64,000 nucleotides of DNA, taken from NCBI RefSeq assembly GCF_900292035.1, contig NZ_OMPO01000001.1, positions 1 through 64,000 of the forward strand. The letters run 5' to 3'. The translations under genes were made by a program, and so were the position numbers. Under the pieces are notes generated by a model. It was not told where the DNA came from. It made no database searches and saw only the letters and a list, made by a program, of their open reading frames with translations. The stretch's first letter is position 1. Each line of letters opens with the position of its first letter. This stretch comes from Blastococcus sp. Marseille-P5729. Lineage in GTDB: Bacteria > Actinomycetota > Actinomycetes > Mycobacteriales > Antricoccaceae. Below are positions 45,210 to 55,529 of this stretch, in pieces.

Positions 45210-46394
45210 ATGAAAATTGCCACCATCCGGAAGGATCGGCCGCAGCCGGCCGGGTCCGACGCTGAAGGGGTGGCTCGGCTCGATCGCCGCACCAAGAACC
45301 TGACCAAACGGCTCAGGCCCGGTGAGGTGGCGATCATCGACCACGTCGACATCGATCGGGTCAGCGCCGACGCGCTAGTCGCGTGCGGCGTCTCCGCGGT
45401 GGTCAACGCCTCGCCGAGCATCTCAGGGCGCTACCCGAACCTCGGCCCCGGCATCCTGGTGGACGCCGGGATCATCTTGCTGGACAACGTCGGCAAACAG
45501 GTGTTCACCGACCTCAAGGAAGGCACCCAGGTCCGTATCGAGGGCGACCGGTTGCTGACCGGCGACAAGGAGATCGCCTCGGGCTTCCGCTACGACGACG
45601 AGGCGATCACCAGCGCGATGGCCGAGGCCCGCGCGGGGCTGTCGACCCAGCTCGAGGCGTTCGCGGCCAACACGATGGAGTACATGAAGCGCGAACGCTC
45701 GCTGCTGCTGGACGGCATCGGCGTGCCCGAGGTGCGAACCGAGTTCCAGGGCCGGCACGTGCTGATCGTGGTGCGCGGCTATGACTACAAGGAGGACCTC
45801 AAGCACCTGCGACCGTACATCCGCGAGTACAAGCCATTGCTCGTCGGGGTGGACGGCGGAGCCGACGCGCTACTGGAGATGAAGCTGCAGCCCGACATGA
45901 TCATCGGGGACATGGACTCGGTCTCCGACCACGTGCTCAAGTGCGGTGCCGAGGTCGTCGTGCACGCCTACCCCGACGGGCGAGCACCGGGACTCAAGCG
46001 GGTCCAAGACCTCGGTGTCCAGGCGGTCACCTTCCCCGCCGCCGCCACCAGCGAGGACATCGCCATGCTGCTGGCCGACGAGAAGGGCGCCGAGCTGATC
46101 GTGGCCGTCGGCACCCACGCCACGCTCGTGGAGTTCCTCGACAAGGGCCGCGGCGGCATGGCCTCGACCTTCCTCACCCGGCTGCGGGTTGGCGGCAAGC
46201 TCGTGGACGCCAAGGGCGTCAGCCGTCTGTACCGGAGCCGGATCTCGACCGGCTCGCTCGTGGCGATCGTGCTGGCCGCCTTCGTCGCGATCGCCGTCGC
46301 CGTCGCCATCTCCGATGCCGGCCAGACCTATCTACAGATCCTCTCCGACCGATGGCAGAGCTTCGTCTTCTGGGTTAAGGACCTCTTCTCGTGA
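45210..46394 (+). CDS. steA: SteA-like cytokinesis protein (thiamine-pyrophosphokinase-like domain, C-terminal membrane helix)
   Basis: A 394-residue homologue of Mycobacterium Rv1697 and Corynebacterium SteA, which works with SteB in cell separation at the divisome. VVNASPSISGRYPNLGPGIL in the first third and GVDGGADALLEMKLQPDMIIGDMDSVSD are family hallmarks; the latter resembles thiamine pyrophosphokinase. A single membrane helix (LVAIVLAAFVAIAVAVAI) lies near residues 348-366. The 3' end overlaps the next gene by four bases. Confidence 0.9.
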   Translation: MKIATIRKDRPQPAGSDAEGVARLDRRTKNLTKRLRPGEVAIIDHVDIDRVSADALVACGVSAVVNASPSISGRYPNLGPGILVDAGIILLDNVGKQVFTDLKEGTQVRIEGDRLLTGDKEIASGFRYDDEAITSAMAEARAGLSTQLEAFAANTMEYMKRERSLLLDGIGVPEVRTEFQGRHVLIVVRGYDYKEDLKHLRPYIREYKPLLVGVDGGADALLEMKLQPDMIIGDMDSVSDHVLKCGAEVVVHAYPDGRAPGLKRVQDLGVQAVTFPAAATSEDIAMLLADEKGAELIVAVGTHATLVEFLDKGRGGMASTFLTRLRVGGKLVDAKGVSRLYRSRISTGSLVAIVLAAFVAIAVAVAISDAGQTYLQILSDRWQSFVFWVKDLFS

Positions 46395-47350
46395 TCGATT
46401 TCAAGTACCACGTCGTCTCGCTGATCTCGGTGTTCCTGGCGATCGCGCTCGGCATCATCATCGGTACCACCGCGCTCAACGGCGGCATCGTCACCAACCT
46501 GCGCTCGAACGTCTCCAGCCTCACCGACGACAAGCGCGACCTGGAGAACCGGGTGACGGCGCTGAACCAGGCCATCGAGAACAACAGCGAGTTCGACGCC
46601 GAGGTCGCGCCGACGCTGGTCAAGGGGGCGCTCAACGGCCAGGACTTCATCGTCGTCACCGCCGGTGACAACGTCACGGCCGAGCTGCGGGACCCGATCA
46701 TCACGATGTTGCAGGATGCCGGCGGCACCAACACCGGCGCGATCTCGCTGACCAACTCCTACACCGACCCGGCTCACGCCGACGAGATGCTGAACTACGC
46801 CTCCAGCGATCTCCCGGCCGGGGTGACCCTCCCGGAGTCCAACGACGAGGGCGCCGTCGTGGGTGCGCTGCTGGCCTCGATGCTGGTCGCGCCGGCGGGC
46901 GGCACCGGTCAGCCGAGTACCGCGATCACGACTGTGCTCTCGGGCCTGGGCAGCCTCGGCGTGCTCAAGGTGGACTCGACCGACATCACCCCCGCCCCGA
47001 ACGTCGTCATCGTGGTCTCCGGGCAGCCGGCGGACCAGGCCGACGAGCGCAATCACATGGTGCTGTCGTTGGCGACTGCGCTGGACAAGGCGGGCGCGAA
47101 TGTCGTCATCGCCGGCGACACCGCCTCGGCGACCGGTGAAGGCGTCGTCGCCGCCGCTCGCGAGGACGCCGCAGTCGCCACGAGCATCTCGACCGTCGAC
47201 AACGCCGACCGGGCGAGCGGGCGAGTCAACGTCGTCTGGGCGCTGCGCGCCGAGGCCACCGGCAGCTCCGGGGCGTACGGCTCGGCAGAGGAGGCCGACC
47301 CGATCGCGCCGTCCCCCTCGCCGCTGCCCGAGCCGGCGCCGGCCAACTAG
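46391..47350 (+). CDS. mctB: MctB/SteB-family membrane-anchored protein
   Basis: A 319-residue homologue of Rv1698 (MctB, linked to copper tolerance) and of Corynebacterium SteB. The N-terminal signal anchor is MIDFKYHVVSLISVFLAIAL and onward, then a coiled-coil SLTDDKRDLENRVTALNQAI (about 42-62), then a globular extracellular domain and a Pro/Ser-rich tail. The GTG overlaps steA, so the pair is co-translated, as expected for partner division proteins. Copper transport versus division role is not settled by sequence. Confidence 0.87.
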   Translation: MIDFKYHVVSLISVFLAIALGIIIGTTALNGGIVTNLRSNVSSLTDDKRDLENRVTALNQAIENNSEFDAEVAPTLVKGALNGQDFIVVTAGDNVTAELRDPIITMLQDAGGTNTGAISLTNSYTDPAHADEMLNYASSDLPAGVTLPESNDEGAVVGALLASMLVAPAGGTGQPSTAITTVLSGLGSLGVLKVDSTDITPAPNVVIVVSGQPADQADERNHMVLSLATALDKAGANVVIAGDTASATGEGVVAAAREDAAVATSISTVDNADRASGRVNVVWALRAEATGSSGAYGSAEEADPIAPSPSPLPEPAPAN

Positions 47351-47356
47351 GCCGCG

Positions 47357-48178
47357 ATGGTGACCGAGGTCCTGCGCCGCGCTGCGCTCGCCGCGGCGGG
47401 AGCGGCGACCGCTCCGGCGATCTATCGGGTGCTGCACCGCTGGCAGCCCGGGGGCGCGACGCTGTGGAAGCGCACCAACCACCGCGGCGAGACCGTCAGC
47501 CTGCTGTCCGGCCCGGCGCTCGCCCTGGCCGCGGCCGGCACCGCGGCGGCCGGAGCTCCGACCGGACTCGCCGCGGCGGCCGCAGGAGCGACTCTGGCCA
47601 GCGGCGCGGTCGGGGTGTACGACGACATCGTCGGGCAGCGTCCGGACCAGAAGGCCGACAAGGGCTTTCGGGGCCATCTCGGTGCCCTTCGAGAAGGACG
47701 AGTCACGTCGGGACTGGTCAAGATCGGGGGAGTCGGGCTTGCCGGCGTCCTCGCGGCGGGCGTCGTCACCCGGCGTCCGCTCGACCGGTTGGTCGCCGGC
47801 GGCGTCATCGCCGGCACGGCCAACCTGCTCAATCTTCTCGACCTGCGTCCGGGACGCGCGCTCAAGGCCGCGCTGCTGGTCGGGGGGTGCACGATCGGTG
47901 GCCGCAACGGTGCCCTCGTCGCGGGCCCGGTAGGGGCCTGCGCGGGCCTGCTGCCCGATGATCTCGCTGAGCGCACCATGCTGGGGGACGGCGGCGCGAA
48001 CGCCATCGGCGCCGTTCTCGGGCTGCGGCTGGCCGCTGCCGGCGGGCCGGCGTGGCGCGCTGGGCTGCTCGGCGTCCTGGCGGGCCTGACCCTCGCCAGC
48101 GAGAAGGTGAGCTTCACCAGGATCATCGAGTCGACGCCGCTGCTGCGAGAGGTGGATGCGCTCGGGCGACGCGCATGA
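47357..48178 (+). CDS. MraY/WecA-like (PNPT superfamily) membrane protein upstream of murJ
   Basis: A 273-residue hydrophobic protein. Short motifs recall phospho-sugar/polyprenyl-phosphate transferases: TNHRGETV near 40, VYDDIVGQ near 92, NLLNLLDLRPGRALK near 156 and MLGDGGANAIG near 212, like the DD, N-x-x-N-x-x-D and GD-x-G patterns of MraY. It is shorter than MraY (about 360) and has fewer helices, so catalysis is uncertain. Its position between mctB and murJ suggests lipid-linked cell-wall precursor metabolism. The stop overlaps the murJ ATG. Confidence 0.7.
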   Translation: MVTEVLRRAALAAAGAATAPAIYRVLHRWQPGGATLWKRTNHRGETVSLLSGPALALAAAGTAAAGAPTGLAAAAAGATLASGAVGVYDDIVGQRPDQKADKGFRGHLGALREGRVTSGLVKIGGVGLAGVLAAGVVTRRPLDRLVAGGVIAGTANLLNLLDLRPGRALKAALLVGGCTIGGRNGALVAGPVGACAGLLPDDLAERTMLGDGGANAIGAVLGLRLAAAGGPAWRAGLLGVLAGLTLASEKVSFTRIIESTPLLREVDALGRRA

Positions 48179-49809
48179 GCCCGCGCCGCGCCGCGCAGAC
48201 GGTCGCCCGGGCCGCGGCGCTGATCGCCGTCCTGACGGTGCTCGCCCGCGTCGTCGGGTTCGCGCGGAACATCGTCTTCTCCAACGCGGTCGGCCAGACC
48301 TGCCTCGGGCAGACCTACCAGACGACCAACACGATCCCCAACATCGTCTTCGAGATCGTCGCCGGTGGCGCGCTTGCCAGCGTGGTCGTGCCGCTGATCT
48401 CCTCGTTCGTCGCCAAGGACGACCACCGCAGTGCCGCCCAGACCGCCTCGGCGCTGATGAGCTGGACGATCGCCGTGCTCGTGCCGGTCTCGTTGCTGAT
48501 CGGGTTGCTTGCCCGTCCGCTGAGCATCGCCATCCTGGGTGAGGCGCCCTGCTCCGAGGCCGTCGACGCCGGGACGGCGATGCTGCGGATCTTCGCGCCG
48601 CAGGTCGTGCTGTACGGGGTCGGCATCGTGCTTACCGGCGTGCTGCAGGCATACAAGCGCTTCGGCGGCCCGGCGATCGCCCCGCTGCTGTCCTCCCTCG
48701 TCGTCATCGCGGCGTACCTGCTGTTCGCCGCCGTCGCGGGCCGCGGCGCGGAGCTCGGTGCGGTCAGCGCCGCGGACCAGGCGATCCTGTCCGTCGGGAC
48801 CACGCTGGGCGTCGTCGCGCTCACCCTGAGCCTGCTCGTGCCGCTACGCGGCACCCCCATCCGGCTGCGGCCGACCTTTCACTTCCCACCCGGCCAGGCC
48901 AGGCGGGCGCGGGCGATGGTGGCGGCGGGGATCGCCGGTCTCGTCGCGCAGCAGCTGTTCATCGGGGTCACTCTCGTGCTGGCGAACCAGACAGCCGTCC
49001 CGCCGGGCGCGATCAACGTCTTCATGTACGCGCAGACCATCTACCTGCTTCCATGGGCCGTGCTCGCGGTACCGATCGCGACATCGGTGTTTCCGCGGCT
49101 GGCCGAGGCGGTGACCGAGCAGCGGCGAGGGGACCTGCAGCGGTTGCTGTCGGGGGCACACGTCGCGATCGCCGCGCTGAGCGGAATCGCAATCGCTGCC
49201 CTGGTCGCCGCCGCGAGCGAGATCTCGGTGGTCTTCGTCAGCCGGTCACCCGGAGAGCCGTCGGTGGACGCGCTGACCCACGGCCTGATCGGCTTTAGCA
49301 TGGGGCTGGCCGGATACAGCGCGTTCGCGCTGCACTCCCGGGCGCTCTTCGCGATGGGTCGAGCCCGCCAGAACGCGATCGCCGCGGCGATCGGCTGGGG
49401 CGTGGCGATTGCCGCGGCGTTCGCGCTGTCGACCGCGTGGGCACCGGCCGACCGGGTGGCCGCGATGAGCTGGGCGAACGCCGGTGGCGTCCTCGTGCTC
49501 GGCGTCGTCCTGACGGTGATGAGTGCCCGAGCGGCGGGCTTATCGGCGTGGCGGCAGGCGGCGTCCCTCATGCTCGTGACGACCGTCGGCGCAGCCGTCG
49601 GCTATGGCCTGCGACACGTGCCACTGCCCGGTTCACTGCAGGTCGACGCGGACAGCGCGATAATGACAGCCCTGGGCGTCGGCCTGCTGCGTGGCGCAGT
49701 GGCGGCGGCGCTCACCGCCGCAGTGCTGCTCGTGCTCCCCGGCACCGACCTTCGCCGTGCGCTGCGTACAGTGCGCCGCCGAACACCGAAGCCAGAGGAG
49801 AGCTCGTGA
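48175..49809 (+). CDS. murJ: MurJ-like lipid II flippase (MVF family)
   Basis: A 544-residue polytopic membrane protein with about 14 predicted helices. The N-terminal RVVGFARNIVFSNAVG and FEIVAGGALASVVVPLISSF and the mid-protein YAQTIYLLPWAVLAVPIATSVFPRLAE are MurJ/MVF hallmarks. MurJ flips lipid II across the membrane for peptidoglycan synthesis. The ATG at 48175 overlaps the upstream membrane gene and the stop overlaps the GT4 gene. Confidence 0.88.
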   Translation: MSPRRAAQTVARAAALIAVLTVLARVVGFARNIVFSNAVGQTCLGQTYQTTNTIPNIVFEIVAGGALASVVVPLISSFVAKDDHRSAAQTASALMSWTIAVLVPVSLLIGLLARPLSIAILGEAPCSEAVDAGTAMLRIFAPQVVLYGVGIVLTGVLQAYKRFGGPAIAPLLSSLVVIAAYLLFAAVAGRGAELGAVSAADQAILSVGTTLGVVALTLSLLVPLRGTPIRLRPTFHFPPGQARRARAMVAAGIAGLVAQQLFIGVTLVLANQTAVPPGAINVFMYAQTIYLLPWAVLAVPIATSVFPRLAEAVTEQRRGDLQRLLSGAHVAIAALSGIAIAALVAAASEISVVFVSRSPGEPSVDALTHGLIGFSMGLAGYSAFALHSRALFAMGRARQNAIAAAIGWGVAIAAAFALSTAWAPADRVAAMSWANAGGVLVLGVVLTVMSARAAGLSAWRQAASLMLVTTVGAAVGYGLRHVPLPGSLQVDADSAIMTALGVGLLRGAVAAALTAAVLLVLPGTDLRRALRTVRRRTPKPEESS

Positions 49810-50921
49810 CCAAGCCGTTGCAAGGCCGCACCATCACCCAGGTGCTCGCCACCTCGACCGGCGGCGTCGGCACGCACGTGCGCGGCATCAGCGACTATCT
49901 GGTGCAGGCCGGTGCGGATCTTCGCGTGGTCGGGCCCCAGGCGACCCAGGACCTCTTCGGCTTCACGGACGCCGGAGCGCGGTTCGCCGCGCTCGAGATC
50001 GCCAGCGGGCCCAAGCCCATCGAGGATGCCACGGCCGCGCGGCTGCTGCGGGCGGCCGCCCGCAGCGCCCACCTGGTCCACGCCCACGGACTGCGGGCCG
50101 CGACCGTCGCCGCCACCGCGAACCTCGGCCGGCGTACCCCGCTCGTCGTCACCCTGCACAATGCGGTCGACACCGACTCGCCCCTGCTGCGCAAGGCTTA
50201 CGCGGCCATCGAACGATTCGTCGCCCGCAGCGCCGACGTGGTGATCGGAGCATCACCGGACCTCACCGCCCGCGCTGAGGCCTGCGGCGCGCGCCATGCA
50301 ATCTTTCGTGAGGTCGCGGCCCCACCGCTCGAGGCGCCCTCCCGCGACCGCGGCGAGGTGCGCGCCGAGCTGCGCATCCCGGCCGGCGCACCACTTCTGC
50401 TGTGCGTGGGCCGGCTGCATCCCCAGAAGGGCTACGACACCCTGCTGCAGGCCGCGGCCCAGTGGCAGGATCATCCTGCCAAGCCCGAGGTGGTGATCGC
50501 AGGCGACGGTCCGCTCGAGGGGGAGCTGCGCCGCGAGATCAACGCTCGCAGTCTGCGAGTGCGGCTGCTGGGTCGTCGTACTGACGTCGCTGATCTGCTC
50601 GGAGCCGCCGACCTGGTTCTGCTGCCATCGGTGTGGGAGGCGCGCTCCCTTGTCGCGCAGGAGGCGATGCGGGCGGGCGTCGCACTGGTCAGCACCACAA
50701 CCGGCGGGATGGGGGAGCTGGTCGCAGATGCGGCCTATCGCATTCCCGTGGGCGATCCGGACGCGCTGGCCACCGCCGTCCGTGAGCTGATCGACGATCC
50801 TGGCCGTCGCGCCGAGCTCGCGGAGGCGGGACGCCGTCGCGCCGCCGAGTTCGTGACCCAGGCCGACACCGCCGCCGCGCTCATCGCGATCTATCGCGAC
50901 CTGCTCGACGGTGGGCGCTGA
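49806..50921 (+). CDS. GT4-family glycosyltransferase
   Basis: A 371-residue GT-B glycosyltransferase. VLATSTGGVGTHVRGISDYL is the acceptor-side Gly-rich loop, HAHGLRAA and VTLHNAVD follow, and the donor domain has CVGRLHPQKGYDTLLQA and PSVWEARSLVAQEAMRAGVALVSTTTGGMGE with the EX7E-type Glu. The GTG start overlaps murJ. The sugar and acceptor are unknown; its place beside the flippase suggests a cell-envelope lipid or polymer. Confidence 0.87.
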   Translation: MTKPLQGRTITQVLATSTGGVGTHVRGISDYLVQAGADLRVVGPQATQDLFGFTDAGARFAALEIASGPKPIEDATAARLLRAAARSAHLVHAHGLRAATVAATANLGRRTPLVVTLHNAVDTDSPLLRKAYAAIERFVARSADVVIGASPDLTARAEACGARHAIFREVAAPPLEAPSRDRGEVRAELRIPAGAPLLLCVGRLHPQKGYDTLLQAAAQWQDHPAKPEVVIAGDGPLEGELRREINARSLRVRLLGRRTDVADLLGAADLVLLPSVWEARSLVAQEAMRAGVALVSTTTGGMGELVADAAYRIPVGDPDALATAVRELIDDPGRRAELAEAGRRRAAEFVTQADTAAALIAIYRDLLDGGR

Positions 50922-50926
50922 GCGCG

Positions 50927-53119
50927 ATGACTCGGGCCCGCGACCGGTGGTACGCCGCCTTCCTGGCGTTGGGCGCCCTCGCCGTGCTGGTGGCTGCGGT
51001 TCGCACTGTCTCCGGTCCGAGCTATCACTCGCTTGAGCCCAATGACCACGTCGTCGTCGTGGGGGTGCCCTCCCTGGACTGGGAGGTCATCTCGCCCGAG
51101 ACCATGCCGACCCTCTGGCAACTGGCCGACGAGGGCGGCGCGGGCCTGATCACGGCGCGCGCGGCCAGGTCCACGACCTGCCCCTGGGACGGATGGGTCA
51201 CCCTCGGCGCCGGCAACCGGGCACGCTATCCGGCCACGATCCCGGAGGACGAACTGCCCCCCGAGCCGGACGACCCGTTGCCGGGTGAGCCGGTGCAGGT
51301 CCCGCCGGAGGAGCCCGAGCCTCAGAGCCCGGAGGAGGAACGCGCCGAGCAGGCGACCGAGGGCTGTCTCGGTCAGCGTGGCGCCGTCCCGACCGTCGAA
51401 GGAAGCCAGCTCGCGCCGGCGATCGTCGAGAACGAGCAGCTGCGCTTCGGGGCGGTCCCGGGCGCGCTCGGCACGGCGGTGCAGTGCAGCACCGTCGTCG
51501 GTGGCTCGCCGATCCTGGCTGTTGGTGCGGAGGACGCCGACGTCCGCGTCGCCGACCGGGGCCATACCGCGGCGGATTGGTCGGCGCGGGTCGCGGACTG
51601 CCCGCTCACGCTCGTGGCGACCAGCCATGCGCTGAACCGGACGCCGGAGGAGCTGCTCGCCCTCGACGCTGCGATCGCGGAGATCGTCGCCGGCGCCAGA
51701 GAGCAGGGTGCAACGGTCATCATCGCGGGCATTGCGCAGCCTGAGTACAAGCGGGCCAAGCTGCACGCGCTGATCGCGAGCGGCCCCGGGATCGAGCAAC
51801 AGGTGCTCAGTGCACCCAGCACGTCCCGAGCACCCTTCTCGCAGCTGATCGACATCGCGCCGACCGCGCTGGCGGTCCTCGGTGAGGACACCCCGTCGAG
51901 CATGGTCGGGCAGGTGATGCGCGGCGAGGATCGTGACCTGCCGCTCGAGGAGCAGGTGGCCACGTTCCATGCCGAGTCGGTTGCGGCCTCCACGCATGTG
52001 TGGATGTCCGGCAGGTTCTTCACCTTCATGACCTGGCTGAGCGCGCTGGTCGTGGTCGCGCTCGCGGGCCTGCTCTGGCGCGGTCGCGGCATCGCCGCCT
52101 GGATGCGCGCCGCGGGCACCGTCGTCGCGTCGCTGCCGGTCTCCAGCCTGCTGGCCAATCTCTACCCATGGGAACGGGCGGGCCGGCCCTCCGTCGCGAT
52201 CATCGTCTGCATCGCGTCCTGCTGGGTGCTGCTTTCGGCACTGTGCCTGCTCGGGCCGTGGCGGCGGCACCGCAGCGGACCGCTGCTCGCCGCGTGCACG
52301 GTCACCTTCGGCACGCTGGCGCTCGACGTCCTGACCGGCTCGCACCTGCAGCTGAACAGCCCGCTCGGCTACAACGGCATCGTCGCCGGTCGGTTCACCG
52401 GTTTCGGCAACATCACGTTCGCGATGTACGCCGCCGCCGGGCTGGTGCTGCTGGCAGCAGCCTGCCGAGTCGCCGGGACCCGCCGCCGGATGACGATCCT
52501 GGTGGGGGTCACCGGGCTGGCGTTGATCGCGATGGACGGCGCGCCCGGAGCGGGCGCCGACTTCGGGGGCGTGATCGCGCTGGCCCCCGCCTTGCTGCTG
52601 CTGTGGATGATCGCCACCGGCACTCGGCTGTCGCGTGTCCGGTTGCTGATCGTCATGCTCTCGGGCGCCGCCGCGGTCATGGCGATCGCCGTCGCCGACT
52701 ATCTGCGCCCCGCCGCCGACCGCACGCACCTGGGGCGGTTCGTCGACCAGATCCTCGACGGCACCGCCATCACGGTCATCGAGCGCAAGCTCCAGGCCAA
52801 CATCAGGGTGCTCACCGGCAGCGTGCTGACGCTGCTGGCCGCCGTGTTGTTGGCCGTCGTGGTCTGGCAATTCCTGGACCGCTCCTCCCCGGGTTGGCGG
52901 TTCGTGCGCACGCACCACCCGTACGCCCAGGCAGCGGTCGTAGCGGTGCTCGTGATGGCGTTCGTCGGGTTCGCGGTGAACGACTCGGGTGTCGCGGTCA
53001 TCGCGGCCGCCCTGGTGGTCGTCGTTCCGGCCGCGCTGGGCATGCTCGCGGACAGCACCCGCGACGACGCACCCGAGCCGACCGTTGCAGGCTCCGTTCG
53101 AGGAGACGCGGGCACCTGA
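50927..53119 (+). CDS. Large membrane protein with an alkaline-phosphatase-like extracellular domain
   Basis: A 730-residue protein. An N-terminal anchor (about 8-27) is followed by an outside domain with VVVVGVPSLDWEVISPETMPTLWQLADEGGAG and TTCPWDGWVTLGAGNRA, patterns of the alkaline phosphatase/sulfatase fold, interrupted by a Pro/Glu-rich linker (about 106-145) and ending DIAPTALAVLGEDTPSSMVG. The C-terminal half has about 8-9 membrane helices. Clear metal ligands cannot be assigned by eye, so it may be non-catalytic. It follows GT4 by 5 bases. Enveloped-linked role inferred from the murJ block. Confidence 0.75.
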   Translation: MTRARDRWYAAFLALGALAVLVAAVRTVSGPSYHSLEPNDHVVVVGVPSLDWEVISPETMPTLWQLADEGGAGLITARAARSTTCPWDGWVTLGAGNRARYPATIPEDELPPEPDDPLPGEPVQVPPEEPEPQSPEEERAEQATEGCLGQRGAVPTVEGSQLAPAIVENEQLRFGAVPGALGTAVQCSTVVGGSPILAVGAEDADVRVADRGHTAADWSARVADCPLTLVATSHALNRTPEELLALDAAIAEIVAGAREQGATVIIAGIAQPEYKRAKLHALIASGPGIEQQVLSAPSTSRAPFSQLIDIAPTALAVLGEDTPSSMVGQVMRGEDRDLPLEEQVATFHAESVAASTHVWMSGRFFTFMTWLSALVVVALAGLLWRGRGIAAWMRAAGTVVASLPVSSLLANLYPWERAGRPSVAIIVCIASCWVLLSALCLLGPWRRHRSGPLLAACTVTFGTLALDVLTGSHLQLNSPLGYNGIVAGRFTGFGNITFAMYAAAGLVLLAAACRVAGTRRRMTILVGVTGLALIAMDGAPGAGADFGGVIALAPALLLLWMIATGTRLSRVRLLIVMLSGAAAVMAIAVADYLRPAADRTHLGRFVDQILDGTAITVIERKLQANIRVLTGSVLTLLAAVLLAVVVWQFLDRSSPGWRFVRTHHPYAQAAVVAVLVMAFVGFAVNDSGVAVIAAALVVVVPAALGMLADSTRDDAPEPTVAGSVRGDAGT

Positions 53120-53160
53120 TAGGGTGAAACCCCGTAGGTCGGTTGCCTGCGGGCTTTCTT
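53119..53160 (+). promoter_or_regulatory. Promoter-like element and hairpin with T-rich tail before pyrG: candidate attenuator
   Basis: TAGGGT at 53120-53125 resembles an actinobacterial -10. Directly after it, 53131-53138 pair with 53146-53153 (8 bp, one G-T) with a 7-base loop, followed by CTTTCTTATT. It could be a terminator of the envelope operon, or a CTP-responsive attenuator of pyrG as known in other Gram-positives. The remaining leader to 53228 shows no other strong structure. Confidence 0.5.
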
Positions 53161-53216
53161 ATTCGCGCTGCTTCCCACGCGGAGATGTGCCGTAGCGCCG
53201 GTGCTTTTACGCGTGA

Positions 53217-54902
<1,686 letters not shown>

Positions 54903-55529
54903 GTGGACGCGCTGCCGCACCGCGCACCAGACGGCTACCGCGTGGTGCGCTCGCAACAGGCGTACGACGGCGCGATCTTCGGAGTCCGCAAGGACGAGGT
55001 CGCATTCCCCGACGGCAGCACCGCGACCCGTGACATCGTCACGCACGGGGGAGCGGTCGGCGTCCTGGCGATCGACGAGCGGCACGAGGTGGTGCTTCTG
55101 CAGCAGTACCGGCACGCGGTGGCCGACTATCTGTGGGAGCTGCCGGCCGGAATCCTCGACGTCGATGGGGAGGACTCGGTCGCGGCCGCGCAGCGCGAGC
55201 TCGCCGAGGAGGTCGGGCTCGCCGCGGACAGGTGGGACACCCTGATCGACATCGTGAGCGCTCCGGGGTTCGCAGCCGAGCGGGTGCGGGTGTTCCTGGC
55301 GCGCGAGCTGCGCGCGGTCGACCGTCCCGCGGACTTCACCGTCGAGCATGAGGAGGCCGATCTCATCGTCCGTCGCGTGCCGCTGCAGCGTTGCCTGGCC
55401 GCAGTGCACGACGGCAGCATCGTCAACTCGATAGCGGTCTGCGGTCTGCTGGCTGCGGATCGGGCGCTGCGGGATGAGTCGCTGTTGCGACCGGCCGACG
55501 AGCCGTGGCCGCGCCCGGACGCCGGTTAG
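54903..55529 (+). CDS. Nudix hydrolase, ADP-ribose pyrophosphatase type
   Basis: A 208-residue Nudix enzyme. The Nudix box reads GILDVDGEDSVAAAQRELAEEVGL near residues 82-105, with the six-residue gap also seen in Rv1700-type ADP-ribose pyrophosphatases. A following block DTLIDIVSAPGFAAERVRVFLA is typical of that subfamily. The GTG start directly follows the pyrG TAG with no gap, so translation is coupled. Its stop overlaps that of the convergent gene. Confidence 0.87.
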   Translation: MDALPHRAPDGYRVVRSQQAYDGAIFGVRKDEVAFPDGSTATRDIVTHGGAVGVLAIDERHEVVLLQQYRHAVADYLWELPAGILDVDGEDSVAAAQRELAEEVGLAADRWDTLIDIVSAPGFAAERVRVFLARELRAVDRPADFTVEHEEADLIVRRVPLQRCLAAVHDGSIVNSIAVCGLLAADRALRDESLLRPADEPWPRPDAG

